Positions 43,291-52,926 of a stretch of DNA of 64,000 bases are shown piece after piece; within the stretch, counting starts at the first letter, position 1, and the number at the start of each line of letters is the position of its first letter. The notes beneath the pieces were generated by a model, which made no database searches, was not told where the DNA came from, and saw nothing but the letters and a program-made list of their open reading frames with translations. This DNA comes from an uncultured Dehalococcoidia bacterium (GTDB lineage: Bacteria > Chloroflexota > Dehalococcoidia > Tepidiformales > Tepidiformaceae). Made by a program: the position numbers and the translations under genes. The DNA is taken from positions 124,001-188,000 of the forward strand of contig CALLPC010000006.1 of assembly GCA_938015525.1 (NCBI GenBank), written 5' to 3'.

Positions 43291-44288
43291 GCCTCCCCGC
43301 GGAGTTCCAGGCCCGGCTGCCGCTCATTGAGGCAGCGCTCCGCAACGCGGTCGCGGAAGGGCCCGAGCCGCTCGTTCAGATGGCGCGTTATGTCTTGGGA
43401 TGGGAGGACGCTGCCGGGCGGCCGTCGTCCGGGGGCGGGAAGCGGCTGCGCCCGCTGCTGTGCATCGAGGCTGCGGTAGCGGCCGGAGCAGACCCTTCGC
43501 AGGCCCTTTCCGGTGCTACTGCGGTTGAGCTCGTCCACAACTTTTCACTGGTGCACGACGACATCCAGGACCGCGATGCACTTCGTCACGGCCGGCCCAC
43601 CGCATGGCGCATCGTGGGCGAGCCGCAGGCCATCAACCTCGGCAACTTCCTCTACACGCGGGGCCTCCGGCAACTGGCCGAGAGCCGGCTCCCCGGTGCT
43701 CCGCTGGCCCTCGCGATGCTCTTCGAGGCGGTGGAGCGGATGGTGGCCGGCCAGTGGGCTGACATCGCCTTCGAAGACTCCGACGACGTCTCGGAGCAGG
43801 AGTACCTCGCGATGGTCGCGGGAAAGACCGGCGCGCTGCTTGGCGCGGCCGCCGGCATCGGTGCTGCCCTGGCCGGGGCGTCGCGGGAAACGGTCGACCT
43901 GTTCCGCCGCTGGGGTGAACGGCTGGGCCTTGCCTTCCAGGTGCAAGACGACTACCTGGGCACCTGGGGCGACGTTGCAGCGACCGGCAAATCGACATCG
44001 GGCGATATCGCGCGGCGGAAGAAGACGCTCCCGGTCGTGTTCGCTCTCGCCGCGAAGCCGGCCGGCGATGCCCTTCGTGAGCTCTACCGTGGCGCCCCCC
44101 AGTCAGATGACGATACCGCCAGTGTCCTCCGCCTGCTCGAAGAGACCGGTGCGCGCGAGCATACGCGGGACGTGGCCCGGCGGCTGTCAGCGGAAGCGGA
44201 TGCCCTGCTGGCCCAGATCTCCCTCGCTCCCAACGCACGCGAGCGGCTGCGGGCCTTCGCGCGGTTCGTGACCGAGCGTGACCGGTAG
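43287..44288 (+). CDS. Polyprenyl diphosphate synthase
   Basis: The 333-residue all-helical prenyltransferase condenses isopentenyl diphosphate with allylic diphosphates. The first Asp-rich motif is in LVHDDIQDRDALRHGRPTAW. The second is QVQDDYLGTWGD followed by GKSTSGDIARRKKTLPV. GGGKRLRPLLC is the IPP-binding segment. The DDYLG-T-WGD form is like actinobacterial IdsA-type synthases. Chain length cannot be told. It starts inside the dxs stop codon (ATGA), linking isoprenoid entry and elongation. Confidence 0.93.
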   Translation: MSLPAEFQARLPLIEAALRNAVAEGPEPLVQMARYVLGWEDAAGRPSSGGGKRLRPLLCIEAAVAAGADPSQALSGATAVELVHNFSLVHDDIQDRDALRHGRPTAWRIVGEPQAINLGNFLYTRGLRQLAESRLPGAPLALAMLFEAVERMVAGQWADIAFEDSDDVSEQEYLAMVAGKTGALLGAAAGIGAALAGASRETVDLFRRWGERLGLAFQVQDDYLGTWGDVAATGKSTSGDIARRKKTLPVVFALAAKPAGDALRELYRGAPQSDDDTASVLRLLEETGAREHTRDVARRLSAEADALLAQISLAPNARERLRAFARFVTERDR

Positions 44289-44342
44289 GCGCGGCGCTGC
44301 GAGGATGGCTCGGTAACCCAGACCGGGGCGCGGAGGCCGGAG

Positions 44343-44927
44343 ATGTTCGAGAACGTGCGCGAGGACATCCGCCAGGCGGTCACATGGCACGCAGTTCCCG
44401 TCGTCCGCCGCCGGTTGGGGCCGCGCGCGGAGGCTGCCGCCAGCGTCATCCTCTCGGCCGAGGCGCAAGTCGTGCTGGTCTACCGGCTGCAGGCATGGCT
44501 GCGGAAACGTGGCGTTCCCCTGCTGCCCAACCTCTGCCGCCGCTTGACGATGCTGCTAGCCGGGGTGTCGATCGGCGACCGGGTAGAGGTCGGGCCGGGG
44601 CTCCTCATCAATCACGGGCACGTCATCATCGACGGCACGACGCGCATCGGCCCGTTCTGCTCCATCGCGCCGTTCGTGACCATCGGCCTCGATACCGGCG
44701 GCCCCGATGTTTCCCTGGATGGACCGACCATCGGGCGATTCGTCTTCATCGGTACGGGTGCGAAAATCCTGGGCCCGGTTGTCATCGGCGATAACGCCCG
44801 TATCGGCGCGAACGCGGTAGTCATTTCCGACGTGCCGGCGAATGCGACCGCTGTGGGCGTACCGGCGAGAGTCATCGCCCACGAATACCCGCTCGGCCCG
44901 GCGCAATCGGGACGTTCCGAGGGATGA
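44343..44927 (+). CDS. Serine O-acetyltransferase-like hexapeptide-repeat protein
   Basis: The 194-residue protein has an N-terminal helical region ([34 protein letters not shown]). A left-handed beta-helix follows, built from hexapeptide repeats ([52 protein letters not shown]). This is the layout of CysE/EpsC serine acetyltransferases, which feed cysteine synthesis. GGAGGCCGGAG precedes the ATG. No cysK neighbour is present, so another acyl acceptor is possible. Confidence 0.82.
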   Translation: MFENVREDIRQAVTWHAVPVVRRRLGPRAEAAASVILSAEAQVVLVYRLQAWLRKRGVPLLPNLCRRLTMLLAGVSIGDRVEVGPGLLINHGHVIIDGTTRIGPFCSIAPFVTIGLDTGGPDVSLDGPTIGRFVFIGTGAKILGPVVIGDNARIGANAVVISDVPANATAVGVPARVIAHEYPLGPAQSGRSEG

Positions 44928-44967
44928 CCGCTCGAGTACGGAGGAGCTCCCGACGCAGGTCGCCCGC

Positions 44968-46407
44968 TCAATTGATTGGCAGGCGCGTGTCACCCATCAA
45001 GTACTGGTCGATGCCGCGAGCCGCTGCCCGTCCCTCCGCGATGGCCCACACGATGAGGGACTGGCCGCGGGTCATGTCGCCTGCGGTGAAGACACCGGGC
45101 ACCGAGGTCATCTTGTTCTCGTCGGCCCACACGTTGCCGCGTTCGGTGAGCTGCACACCGAGCTGCTCCAAGAGGCCGCCCTTCTCCGGACCGAGGAAGC
45201 CCATGGCGAGGAGGAGGAGGTCGACGGGTTCCGAGAATTCGGTGCCAGGGATTTCCCGCATCACCTGACGACCGTCCTCGTTGACGAACTCCACACGGAC
45301 AGCGTGCAGTGTCGTCAGCCGTCCGTTCTCCCCGGAGAGGCGGGTGGTCATGATGCAATAGTCACGCCTCCCGCCCTCTTCATGCGCGGAGGAGACGCGG
45401 TAGATATTGGGATAAAGCGGCCACGGCTGCTCCGGCGGTCGACTGGCCGGGGGCTTCGGCAGAATCTCGTACTGGAGGACTTCACGAGCGCCCTGGCGGA
45501 GCGCAGTCCCGAGGCAGTCGGCGCCGGTGTCGCCGCCACCGAGGATGATGACGCGCTTGTCCTTAGCGCTGATGAACTCGTCGTCGGGGATTTCGTCGCC
45601 CGCGTTCCGGCGGTTCTGCATCGGGAGGTACTGCATGGCGAAGTACACTCCCTTGAGTTCGCGGCCGGGCACCTGGAGGTCGCGCGGCTGCGTGGCGCCA
45701 CCCGCAAGGCAAATAGCATCGTACTCTTCGAGGAGCTCGCGCGCGTCGATGTCCTTGCCAACGTTGACGCCGGGCCGGAAGACGACGCCCTCAGCCTCCA
45801 TTTGGGCGAGACGGCGGTCGAGGAAGCGTTTCTCCATCTTGAAGTCCGGGATGCCGTAGCGCAGGAGGCCGCCGATGCGGTCGTCCCGTTCGAAGACGGT
45901 GACGTCGTGGCCGGCGCGGGCGAGCTGCTGGGCGCAGGCAAGGCCCGCGGGCCCGGAACCGATGATGGCGACGGTCTTGCCGGTCCGGTGGGTGGCAGGC
46001 TCTGGCTTCACCCAGCCCGCCTGCCACGCGTATTCGATGATTTCGAGCTCGACCTGCTTGATGGTGACCGGGTCATCGTTGATGCCGAGGACGCAGGCGG
46101 CTTCGCAGGGTGCCGGGCAGAGCCGGCCTGTGAACTCGGGGAAATTGTTCGTCGCGTGGAGGCGGTCGATGGCGTCACGCCACCGGTCGCGGTATACGAG
46201 GTCGTTCCAATCGGGGATGATGTTGCCGAGCGGGCAACCCTGGTGGCAGAAGGGAATGCCGCAGTCCATGCAGCGCGCGGCCTGCGTCTTGAGCTTCTCG
46301 AGCGGGAACTCTTCGTAGACCTCGAGCCAGTCGTGGACGCGCTGCTCGACGGGCCGGCGCCTGGGCGTTTCGCGGGGATACTCGAGGAATCCAGTCGGCT
46401 TAGCCAC
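44968..46407 (-). CDS. gltD: Glutamate synthase small subunit
   Basis: The 479-residue iron-sulfur flavoprotein passes electrons from NADPH to GltB. The N terminus has the [4Fe-4S] cysteines [17 protein letters not shown] and [13 protein letters not shown] and NADPH sites follow at [19 protein letters not shown] and [21 protein letters not shown] at 46407 ([10 protein letters not shown]) is preferred to TTG at 46419, since GGAG lies six bases before the GTG. The start overlaps the gltB stop codon by 8 bp. Confidence 0.95.
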   Translation of the reverse strand: MAKPTGFLEYPRETPRRRPVEQRVHDWLEVYEEFPLEKLKTQAARCMDCGIPFCHQGCPLGNIIPDWNDLVYRDRWRDAIDRLHATNNFPEFTGRLCPAPCEAACVLGINDDPVTIKQVELEIIEYAWQAGWVKPEPATHRTGKTVAIIGSGPAGLACAQQLARAGHDVTVFERDDRIGGLLRYGIPDFKMEKRFLDRRLAQMEAEGVVFRPGVNVGKDIDARELLEEYDAICLAGGATQPRDLQVPGRELKGVYFAMQYLPMQNRRNAGDEIPDDEFISAKDKRVIILGGGDTGADCLGTALRQGAREVLQYEILPKPPASRPPEQPWPLYPNIYRVSSAHEEGGRRDYCIMTTRLSGENGRLTTLHAVRVEFVNEDGRQVMREIPGTEFSEPVDLLLLAMGFLGPEKGGLLEQLGVQLTERGNVWADENKMTSVPGVFTAGDMTRGQSLIVWAIAEGRAAARGIDQYLMGDTRLPIN

Positions 46408-49400
46408 GCGCAGCTCCAACAGTCGGGGTGTGCGTGCCCTGAGCGCCGTTCTGTGACTGGTAGCGCTGCTGTTCGAGCACGCGTCGGTAGTCGGTCGGCA
46501 TCACTTTCACGAACTTTCGAGCCGAAGCGGGCCAATCGGCAAGCAGCCGCGCTGCGACCGTGCTCCCGGTGTACTCGACGTGGCGTTCGAGCAGACCCTT
46601 GACGAGGTCGAGGTCTTCGGGTTCTTCGAGCGGTTCGAGGCCGACCATTTCCATATTGCAGCGGGTATGGAAGTCGCCATCTTCGTCGAGCACGTAAGCG
46701 ATGCCGCCGCTCATACCGGCAGCGAAGTTTCGGCCCGTGCGGCCGATGATGACTGCGCGGCCGCCGGTCATGTACTCGCAACCGTGGTCGCCCGTGCCTT
46801 CGACGACGGCGACTGCGCCGGAGTTGCGGACCATGAATCGTTCGCCGGCAACACCCCGGAAGAAGGCTGCTCCGCTCGTCGCTCCGTAGAGGGCGACGTT
46901 TCCAATGATGATGTTTTCTTCGGGGATGAACGTGGCATCCCTCGGGGGGTAGACGATAATCTTGCCGCCGGAGAGGCCTTTCCCGATGTAGTCATTGGCA
47001 TCGCCCTCGAGGCGAAGCGTGATGCCGGCGGGCAGGAAAGCGCCAAAGCTCTGGCCGGCGGAGCCGTGGAAGGTGATGTCGATAGTGTCGTCCGGGAGGC
47101 CAGTTTGGCCGTAGCGCCGGGTCAGTTCGCTGCCAAGCATGGTGCCCACGGTCCGGTTGACGTTGCGGATTGGGAGGTCGATGAAGACCCTCTCACCGCG
47201 CTCGAGCGCCGGCTGGGCGAGGCGGATGAGTTCGTTGTCGAGCGCTCGCTCGAGGCCGTGGTCCTGGGTGGTGATGCAGCGCGTGGCGACGCTGGCATCG
47301 ACCTGCGGCCGGTAGAGAATGGCGGAGAGGTCCAGCCCCTGGGCCTTCCAGTGGTCGACAGCCCGCCGCACATCGAGCAGGTCAGAACGCCCGATGATTT
47401 CGTCGAGTGAGCGGTATCCGAGCTGGGCGAGGTATTCGCGAACCTCTTCCGCGATGAACTTGAAGAAGTTCACGACGTGCTCCGCGCGGCCAGTGAATTT
47501 CTCGCGCAGGGCGGGGTTCTGCGTCGCGATGCCCACTGGACAGGTATCGAGATGGCAAACGCGCATCATGACGCACCCCATCACAACGAGCGGCGCCGTT
47601 GCAAACCCATACTCCTCGGCGCCGAGGAGTGCACCGATGATGACGTCCCGGCCCGTCTTCATCTGGCCGTCGACCTGGACCACGATCCGGTCGCGGAGTT
47701 TGTTCAACACGAGGGTTTGCTGGGTTTCTGCGAGACCGAGTTCCCACGGCAGGCCGGCGTGCTTGATGGACGTGAGCGGGCTGGCGCCAGTGCCACCATC
47801 GTGGCCGGAGATGAGCACATGGTCCGACTTGGCCTTCGCGACGCCTGCGGCGACCGTGCCGACGCCAACTTCCGCGACGAGCTTGACGCTGATGCGGGCG
47901 CGCGGATTGGCATTCTTGAGGTCGTGAATGAGCTGGGCGAGGTCTTCGATGGAGTAAATATCGTGGTGGGGTGGTGGGCTGATGAGGCCGACACCCGGCG
48001 TGGCATGGCGAACTTCGGCGATCCACGGATACACCTTCGTGCCCGGGAGCTGGCCGCCCTCGCCGGGTTTCGCCCCCTGTGCCATCTTGATCTGGATTTC
48101 GTCGGCGTTGACGAGGTACTCACTGGTGACGCCAAAGCGGCCCGAGGCGACTTGCTTAATTGCCGAACGGCGGGAGTCGCCGTTCGGGTCGGGCGTGTAC
48201 CGGCGACGGTCCTCTCCGCCCTCGCCACAATTGCTCTTGCCGCCGAGGCGGTTCATGGCGATGGCAAGGGTCTCGTGGGCTTCTGCGCTGATAGCTCCGA
48301 AGGACATTGCGCCGGTGGCGAAACGGCGGTAGATGTTCTCCGGCGGTTCGACTTCCTCGATTGGGATGGGCGGGCGGTCGGACTTCAGTTCGAACAGCCC
48401 GCGCAGGGTGGCGAGACGCCTGCTCTGGTCATCGACGAGCCGAGTGTACTCCTTGAAAATCCGGTATTGACCGGAACGCGTCGAGTGCTGGAGCCGGAAG
48501 ACGGTTTCGGGGTTGAAGAGGTGGTACTCACCGTCGCGACGCCACTGGTACTGGCCTCCCCAGGCCAGTTCGCGGAGGCCGCCGTCACGGTCGGGGAAGG
48601 CCCGCTGGTGATGGGCGAGGACTTCTTGCGCTATTTCGTAGATGCCGATGCCGCCGATACGGGAAACGGTGTTAGTGAAGTACTTGTCGATGAAGGATTC
48701 GCTAAGGCCGACGGCCTCGAAGATCTGGGCGCCGCGGTAGCTCTGGATCGTAGAGATGCCCATTTTGGACATCACCTTTACGACGCCCTTGTTTACGGCT
48801 TTCAGGTAATTGGCGCGGAGCTTTTCGATGGGGTAGTCAGCAGTGATATAGCCGTCCTGCCGAACCTGCTCGAGCGAGTCAAGCGCCAGCCACGGGTTCA
48901 CCGCTCCAGCTCCGTAGCCAATAAGGAGCGCAAAGTGGTGTACCTCCCGGGCGTCGCCGGTTTCGACGATGAGGCCGACTTGCGTCCGCTTCTTCTCGCG
49001 GACCAGGTGGTTGTGGAGGCCGGCGACGGCGAGCAGGGACGGGATGGGCGCGTGCTCGGCGTCGACGCCGCGGTCGGAGAGGATGAGGACCTTTGCCCCG
49101 TCGTCGATAGCCCGGTCGGCGGCGCGGAAGAGTTCCTCCATCGCGGCCTCGAGGCCCGCCGGGCCGGCCTTGGCGGGGAAGAGCATCGGCAGCACAGTTG
49201 CCCGGAGCGCGTGGTCTTTGAGGGATTTGAACTTGGCCAGCTGCTCGTTGTCGATAAAGGGGCTCTCGAGGCTGACGAGATGACAGCTTTCGGGCTCAGG
49301 ATCGAGCAGGTTCCCTTCGGGACCGATGACCGTCTTGACGGAGGTAACGAGCTCCTCGCGAATCGCGTCAAGCGGCGGATTGGTGACCTGCGCGAAGAGC

Positions 49401-50965
49401 TGCTGGAAGTAGTTGTAGAGCGGCTGCGGACGGTCGCTGAGCACGGCGAGGGGCGTGTCGGTGCCCATGGAGCCGACCGCCTCTTCGCCTTTTTCCGCCA
49501 TGGGGCCGAGGTGGTATTTCTCGTCCTCGATGGTGTAGCCGTAGGCCATCTGCTGCTGGAGCAGAACGTCCGGGGGCGGCGGGGGAGGCGTTTCCGTCGC
49601 CGGGATGTCATCGATGTGGATGAGGTTGTCCTTTAGCCACTGGGCGTAGGGGCGTTCGGTGGCGAGCTTCATCTTGAGCTCAGTGTCGTCGATGATGCGA
49701 CCCTCTTCGAGGCTCACGAGGAACATCTTGCCTGGCTGGAGCCGGCCCTTGATGAGCACGCGTTCCGTTTCGACCGGCAGGACACCGACTTCAGACGCCA
49801 TGATGACGAGGTCGTCTTTCGTGACGTAGTAACGGGAAGGGCGGAGGCCGTTGCGGTCGAGCACGGCACCGATGTTGCGGCCATCGGTGAAGGCGACGGA
49901 TGCCGGGCCATCCCACGGCTCCATCAGGCAGGAGTGGTACTCGTAGAAGGCCTTCTTGGCCGGGTCCATGCTTTCGTGTTCCTGCCACGCCTCCGGGATG
50001 AGCATCATCATGGCGTGGGGCAGGCTCCGGCCGGTCATCACGAGGAGCTCGAGCGCCTCGTCGAGGCTGGCGGTGTCGCTGCCATGCTCGTTGATGACCG
50101 GGAGGATTTTGTGGATGTCGGGGAAGTAGGGCGAGGCGAAGAGGGCTTCGCGCGCCGCCATCCAGTTTCGGTTGCCGCGGAGTGTGTTGATTTCGCCGTT
50201 GTGGGCGATCATCCGGTAGGGGTGTGCCAGCTCCCAGCTTGGGAAAGTGTTCGTGCTGAAGCGGGAGTGGAACATGGCGAGGGCTGAAATGAGGTGCCGG
50301 TCGCCGAGGTCGGGGAAGTACCCGCGGAGCTGGGTGGCAGTAAGCATCCCCTTGTAGACGAGGGTGCGGCAGGAGAGGCTGGGGAAGTAGAACCATTCCG
50401 CGTCGCGGATGCCCCACCGCTGGATGGCCTTTTCGAACCGTTTCCGGATGACGTAGAGGCGACGCTCGAAGGCGTCCTCGGTTTCGATGCCGGCACCACG
50501 GCTGATGAAGACCTGCCACATTTCGGGCTCGGCGGCGAGGGCAGTCGCACCGAGGCCGGCGTTATTGGTCGGCACTCTCCGCCAGCCGAGGAGGTGCTGG
50601 CCCTCCTCCTCCACGATCGCGGCGAAGAGCGCTTTTGCCTGCTCGGTGGCACGGGGGTCACGGGAGGCGAAGAAGAGGCCAGCCCCGTAGTGGCCAGCCT
50701 CGGGAAGGCGGATGCCGAGCTGGGCGCATTCGCGACGGAGGAATTCGTGGGGCATCTGGATGAGGATGCCGGCCCCGTCCCCCGTGTTTGGCTCGCTCCC
50801 GGAAGCGCCGCGGTGGTGCAGGTGCTCCAGGGCGGAAAGGGCATCATCTACGAGCTTGTGCGAGCGCTGGCCCTTGAGATGAACGATGAACCCGACGCCA
50901 CAGGCGTCGTGCTCCAGCCCTGGACGATACAGACCCTGCTGCGCGGGCCTCCGGGGTTGCTGCAT
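46400..50965 (-). CDS. gltB: Glutamate synthase large subunit
   Basis: The 1521-residue enzyme forms two glutamates from glutamine and 2-oxoglutarate. A short leader ends before the N-terminal nucleophile Cys22 in [16 protein letters not shown]. The glutaminase domain, central domain, FMN-binding synthase domain with the [3Fe-4S] cysteines in [19 protein letters not shown], and C-terminal beta-helix ([21 protein letters not shown]) follow in order. The ATG at 50965 is preferred because GAGGG lies upstream and family similarity starts here; the frame runs on upstream without similarity. A possible structured leader lies at 51002-51072. Confidence 0.97.
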   Translation of the reverse strand: MQQPRRPAQQGLYRPGLEHDACGVGFIVHLKGQRSHKLVDDALSALEHLHHRGASGSEPNTGDGAGILIQMPHEFLRRECAQLGIRLPEAGHYGAGLFFASRDPRATEQAKALFAAIVEEEGQHLLGWRRVPTNNAGLGATALAAEPEMWQVFISRGAGIETEDAFERRLYVIRKRFEKAIQRWGIRDAEWFYFPSLSCRTLVYKGMLTATQLRGYFPDLGDRHLISALAMFHSRFSTNTFPSWELAHPYRMIAHNGEINTLRGNRNWMAAREALFASPYFPDIHKILPVINEHGSDTASLDEALELLVMTGRSLPHAMMMLIPEAWQEHESMDPAKKAFYEYHSCLMEPWDGPASVAFTDGRNIGAVLDRNGLRPSRYYVTKDDLVIMASEVGVLPVETERVLIKGRLQPGKMFLVSLEEGRIIDDTELKMKLATERPYAQWLKDNLIHIDDIPATETPPPPPPDVLLQQQMAYGYTIEDEKYHLGPMAEKGEEAVGSMGTDTPLAVLSDRPQPLYNYFQQLFAQVTNPPLDAIREELVTSVKTVIGPEGNLLDPEPESCHLVSLESPFIDNEQLAKFKSLKDHALRATVLPMLFPAKAGPAGLEAAMEELFRAADRAIDDGAKVLILSDRGVDAEHAPIPSLLAVAGLHNHLVREKKRTQVGLIVETGDAREVHHFALLIGYGAGAVNPWLALDSLEQVRQDGYITADYPIEKLRANYLKAVNKGVVKVMSKMGISTIQSYRGAQIFEAVGLSESFIDKYFTNTVSRIGGIGIYEIAQEVLAHHQRAFPDRDGGLRELAWGGQYQWRRDGEYHLFNPETVFRLQHSTRSGQYRIFKEYTRLVDDQSRRLATLRGLFELKSDRPPIPIEEVEPPENIYRRFATGAMSFGAISAEAHETLAIAMNRLGGKSNCGEGGEDRRRYTPDPNGDSRRSAIKQVASGRFGVTSEYLVNADEIQIKMAQGAKPGEGGQLPGTKVYPWIAEVRHATPGVGLISPPPHHDIYSIEDLAQLIHDLKNANPRARISVKLVAEVGVGTVAAGVAKAKSDHVLISGHDGGTGASPLTSIKHAGLPWELGLAETQQTLVLNKLRDRIVVQVDGQMKTGRDVIIGALLGAEEYGFATAPLVVMGCVMMRVCHLDTCPVGIATQNPALREKFTGRAEHVVNFFKFIAEEVREYLAQLGYRSLDEIIGRSDLLDVRRAVDHWKAQGLDLSAILYRPQVDASVATRCITTQDHGLERALDNELIRLAQPALERGERVFIDLPIRNVNRTVGTMLGSELTRRYGQTGLPDDTIDITFHGSAGQSFGAFLPAGITLRLEGDANDYIGKGLSGGKIIVYPPRDATFIPEENIIIGNVALYGATSGAAFFRGVAGERFMVRNSGAVAVVEGTGDHGCEYMTGGRAVIIGRTGRNFAAGMSGGIAYVLDEDGDFHTRCNMEMVGLEPLEEPEDLDLVKGLLERHVEYTGSTVAARLLADWPASARKFVKVMPTDYRRVLEQQRYQSQNGAQGTHTPTVGAARG

Positions 50966-51001
50966 GCTGCGTCCCTCTCGAAGCGTGTCACCACCAAGCG
51001 G

Positions 51002-51072
51002 GATTGCGAAATGAGGGGAGCCTTGGGCGTCGCCGTGATTCCGGTGCGCCATTTGTGAAATGCTTCGCAATC
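51002..51072 (-). ncRNA. Possible structured 5' leader of gltB
   Basis: GATTGCGAA (51002-51010) and TTCGCAATC (51064-51072) form a perfect 9-bp inverted repeat enclosing 53 bases, within which shorter GGCG/CGCC pairs can form. The element ends 36 bases before the gltB start codon. It does not match a riboswitch consensus that I know. Confidence 0.4.
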
Positions 51073-51128
51073 TCACGCGAGAAGGTGGGTGAGTGTGAAG
51101 TATAACAGGCCGGTCAATCGTCGTCTCG

Positions 51129-51217
51129 GGTTCGCCCCTGCCGGCCGGGGAACGGCAGCTCGGCGCGAGTGATGACCCGGGCCTCGCGCGGTTCGCCCCT
51201 GTCGGCCGGGGAACGGC
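51129..51217. CRISPR. Two-copy 28-bp CRISPR-like direct repeat with one 33-bp spacer
   Basis: Copies at 51129-51156 and 51190-51217 are 28 bp, identical except for one C/T, and separated by a 33-bp unique spacer (51157-51189), a 61-bp period. On the minus strand the repeat contains GTTCCCCG, seven bases, GGGG and ends GAACC. This is the layout of type I-E repeats (E. coli GTTCCCCG-N7-GGGG). No cas gene is in the window and no third copy is found at the same period. It may be a remnant or orphan array, or a pair of regulatory sites. Confidence 0.4.
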
Positions 51218-51229
51218 TCGACGAACACG

Positions 51230-51235
51230 TATAAT
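51230..51235 (+). promoter_or_regulatory. -10 element TATAAT before the aminotransferase
   Basis: A perfect TATAAT lies 30 bp before the ATG at 51266, which also has CCGGAG as a ribosome binding site. No recognisable -35 box was found. Confidence 0.5.
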
Positions 51236-51265
51236 CCGGTCACTCTCGCCCGCCGGAGCTGTCCC

Positions 51266-52498
51266 ATGACCGACCCGTACTGGACTCCTGACCGCGTCGA
51301 CGCGCTGGTCAGCGCTCGCGCCCGCATCCTGGGTCCCCAGGTCTGGGCTGCCGCCACGCCGGACCCGCGCCACCTGATATCGTTCGCCGGGGGGTTGCCG
51401 GACGTCCCCTCCCTGCCGGCAGAAGAGCTGCTGCGAGCGGCGCGCACGGTGCTTGAGCGGGAGCGGAAGGAAGCCCTCGAATACGGCGGGACGTTCGGCG
51501 CCACGCCGCTCAGGGAAGCCATCGCCGAGCGGTGGACGGACCTCGACGGCATCCCGGTGACGAAAGACCACGTCATCATCGCCAGCGGCTCAGCTCATGC
51601 GATCGGCATGGTGTGTGAGACTCTCCTCGACCCCGGCGATGTCGTCATGGTGGAGAGCCCGAACTTTCCCGGCTCGATGCGGACGTTCAGGTCGTTCGGA
51701 GTGGAGCAGGTCGCCATCCCGCTCGACTCCGAGGGCATGCGGACCGACGTTCTCGAGGACCGGCTCGCCGCCCTCGCCGCCGAGGGCCGACGGGCGAAGT
51801 TCATCTACTGCATTCCGAACCATCAGAACCCGGCCGGCTGCACGATGTCGCTTGAACGTCGACAACACTTGCTCGAGCTCGCCCGGAGATACGAGACCTT
51901 CATCCTGGAGGACGACGCCTACGGGGAGCTCTGGTTCGAAGAGCCGCCGCCGCCGTCGCTTTTCGCGCTCAGCGGGGGCGAGCATGGCGTAAAAGTCGCG
52001 AGCTTCTCAAAGACGATTGCTACTGGCCTCAGGATGGGCTGGGTCCAGGGTCCGCCGGCGCTCATCTCCCGCGTCGCGGCCCTCCGTTACGACATGGGGA
52101 CGAGCCCGTTCCTCGGGCGGGTCATCGCTGAGATGATCCGGAATGGGGACCTCGACCGTCACATCCAGCGGCTTCGCGGCATTTACCGGCGAAAGCTGGA
52201 GCGGGTCGAGGCCGCGCTCGCGCGATACTGCGCGCCCTACATCAGCTACACCCGCCCGAAAGGGGGGTTCTTCCTGTGGCTTGAGCTGCGGCCGGGGATG
52301 AGTTCGCGCGACGTTCAGGTCGCCGCGAACGAGCGGGGGGTCATCGTCGGACAGGGGCCGCAGTTCTTTGCTGACGGCAAGGCGACCAACCATCTCCGCC
52401 TCGCATTCAGTTATGTCGATATCGAAGAAATCGAGGAGGGCGTCCAGAGGCTGGGCGACGCGATGGCGGACGTGGCGGCCCGAGCCGGCATCGAATAG
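51266..52498 (+). CDS. PLP-dependent aminotransferase, class I/II (2-aminoadipate/LysN-like)
   Basis: The 410-residue fold type I enzyme shows [72 protein letters not shown] and the PLP lysine in [17 protein letters not shown]-terminal [11 protein letters not shown] is also present. This subgroup (2-aminoadipate or multi-substrate aminotransferases) converts branched, aromatic or aminoadipate amino acids with 2-oxoglutarate. It stands opposite gltB, which supplies glutamate. Substrate specificity is not determinable. Confidence 0.9.
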   Translation: MTDPYWTPDRVDALVSARARILGPQVWAAATPDPRHLISFAGGLPDVPSLPAEELLRAARTVLERERKEALEYGGTFGATPLREAIAERWTDLDGIPVTKDHVIIASGSAHAIGMVCETLLDPGDVVMVESPNFPGSMRTFRSFGVEQVAIPLDSEGMRTDVLEDRLAALAAEGRRAKFIYCIPNHQNPAGCTMSLERRQHLLELARRYETFILEDDAYGELWFEEPPPPSLFALSGGEHGVKVASFSKTIATGLRMGWVQGPPALISRVAALRYDMGTSPFLGRVIAEMIRNGDLDRHIQRLRGIYRRKLERVEAALARYCAPYISYTRPKGGFFLWLELRPGMSSRDVQVAANERGVIVGQGPQFFADGKATNHLRLAFSYVDIEEIEEGVQRLGDAMADVAARAGIE

Positions 52499-52926
52499 CC
52501 GTCCTGGCGGGGCGGGGCCGGCATCGGCCGGTTCGGTGGCGGTCGCGCCGCTGCCGGATGCTCGGTGCTGACGAGCGCGCGGCATCTCGCACGGCAGTAC
52601 GCCACACCGGCCTCATTTTCCGGGAGTTCGTGCACCGGGCGGGGCAACGGCGTTCATCACCCGGCAGACCGGGGGCGGGAGGATGACCAGGAGCCCGGGC
52701 GGCCGAACCCCCGGCTTGACGGATTCGAGACGTTGTGTCGCAGCTCTGCGGCCCGCCGGGCGGGTCCGCTACGTGGACGGGACCGTGTTCGGCGAGCGCC
52801 GCTTGCTCGCGCCGTCGGATGGCCTCAGCCGGGACCGGGCAACTGACGGGCGCGAAAGCCGTCGGGTGGCAGAGCCGCCGCGAACTGCCTTGATTGCCGG
52901 CGGCGCAGGCGGGTAGCGTGCGTCTT
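52499..52926. other. 428-bp intergenic region, no gene seen
   Basis: The sequence is very GC-rich and short frames in it are Arg/Pro/Gly-rich without ribosome binding sites or domains. The only clear signal is TAGCGT (52914-52919), seven bases before the ATG of the following gene. Confidence 0.4.

Noticed and set aside
47477-49636. Long open frame of about 719 codons on the plus strand inside gltB
   Set aside because: It is antisense to the certain gltB gene and mirrors its codon pattern in GC-rich DNA; it has no recognisable domain or ribosome binding site.
52565-52916. Two frames of 77-93 codons before the beta-helix gene
   Set aside because: Arg/Pro/Gly-rich translations without domains or ribosome binding sites, typical of GC-rich non-coding DNA.
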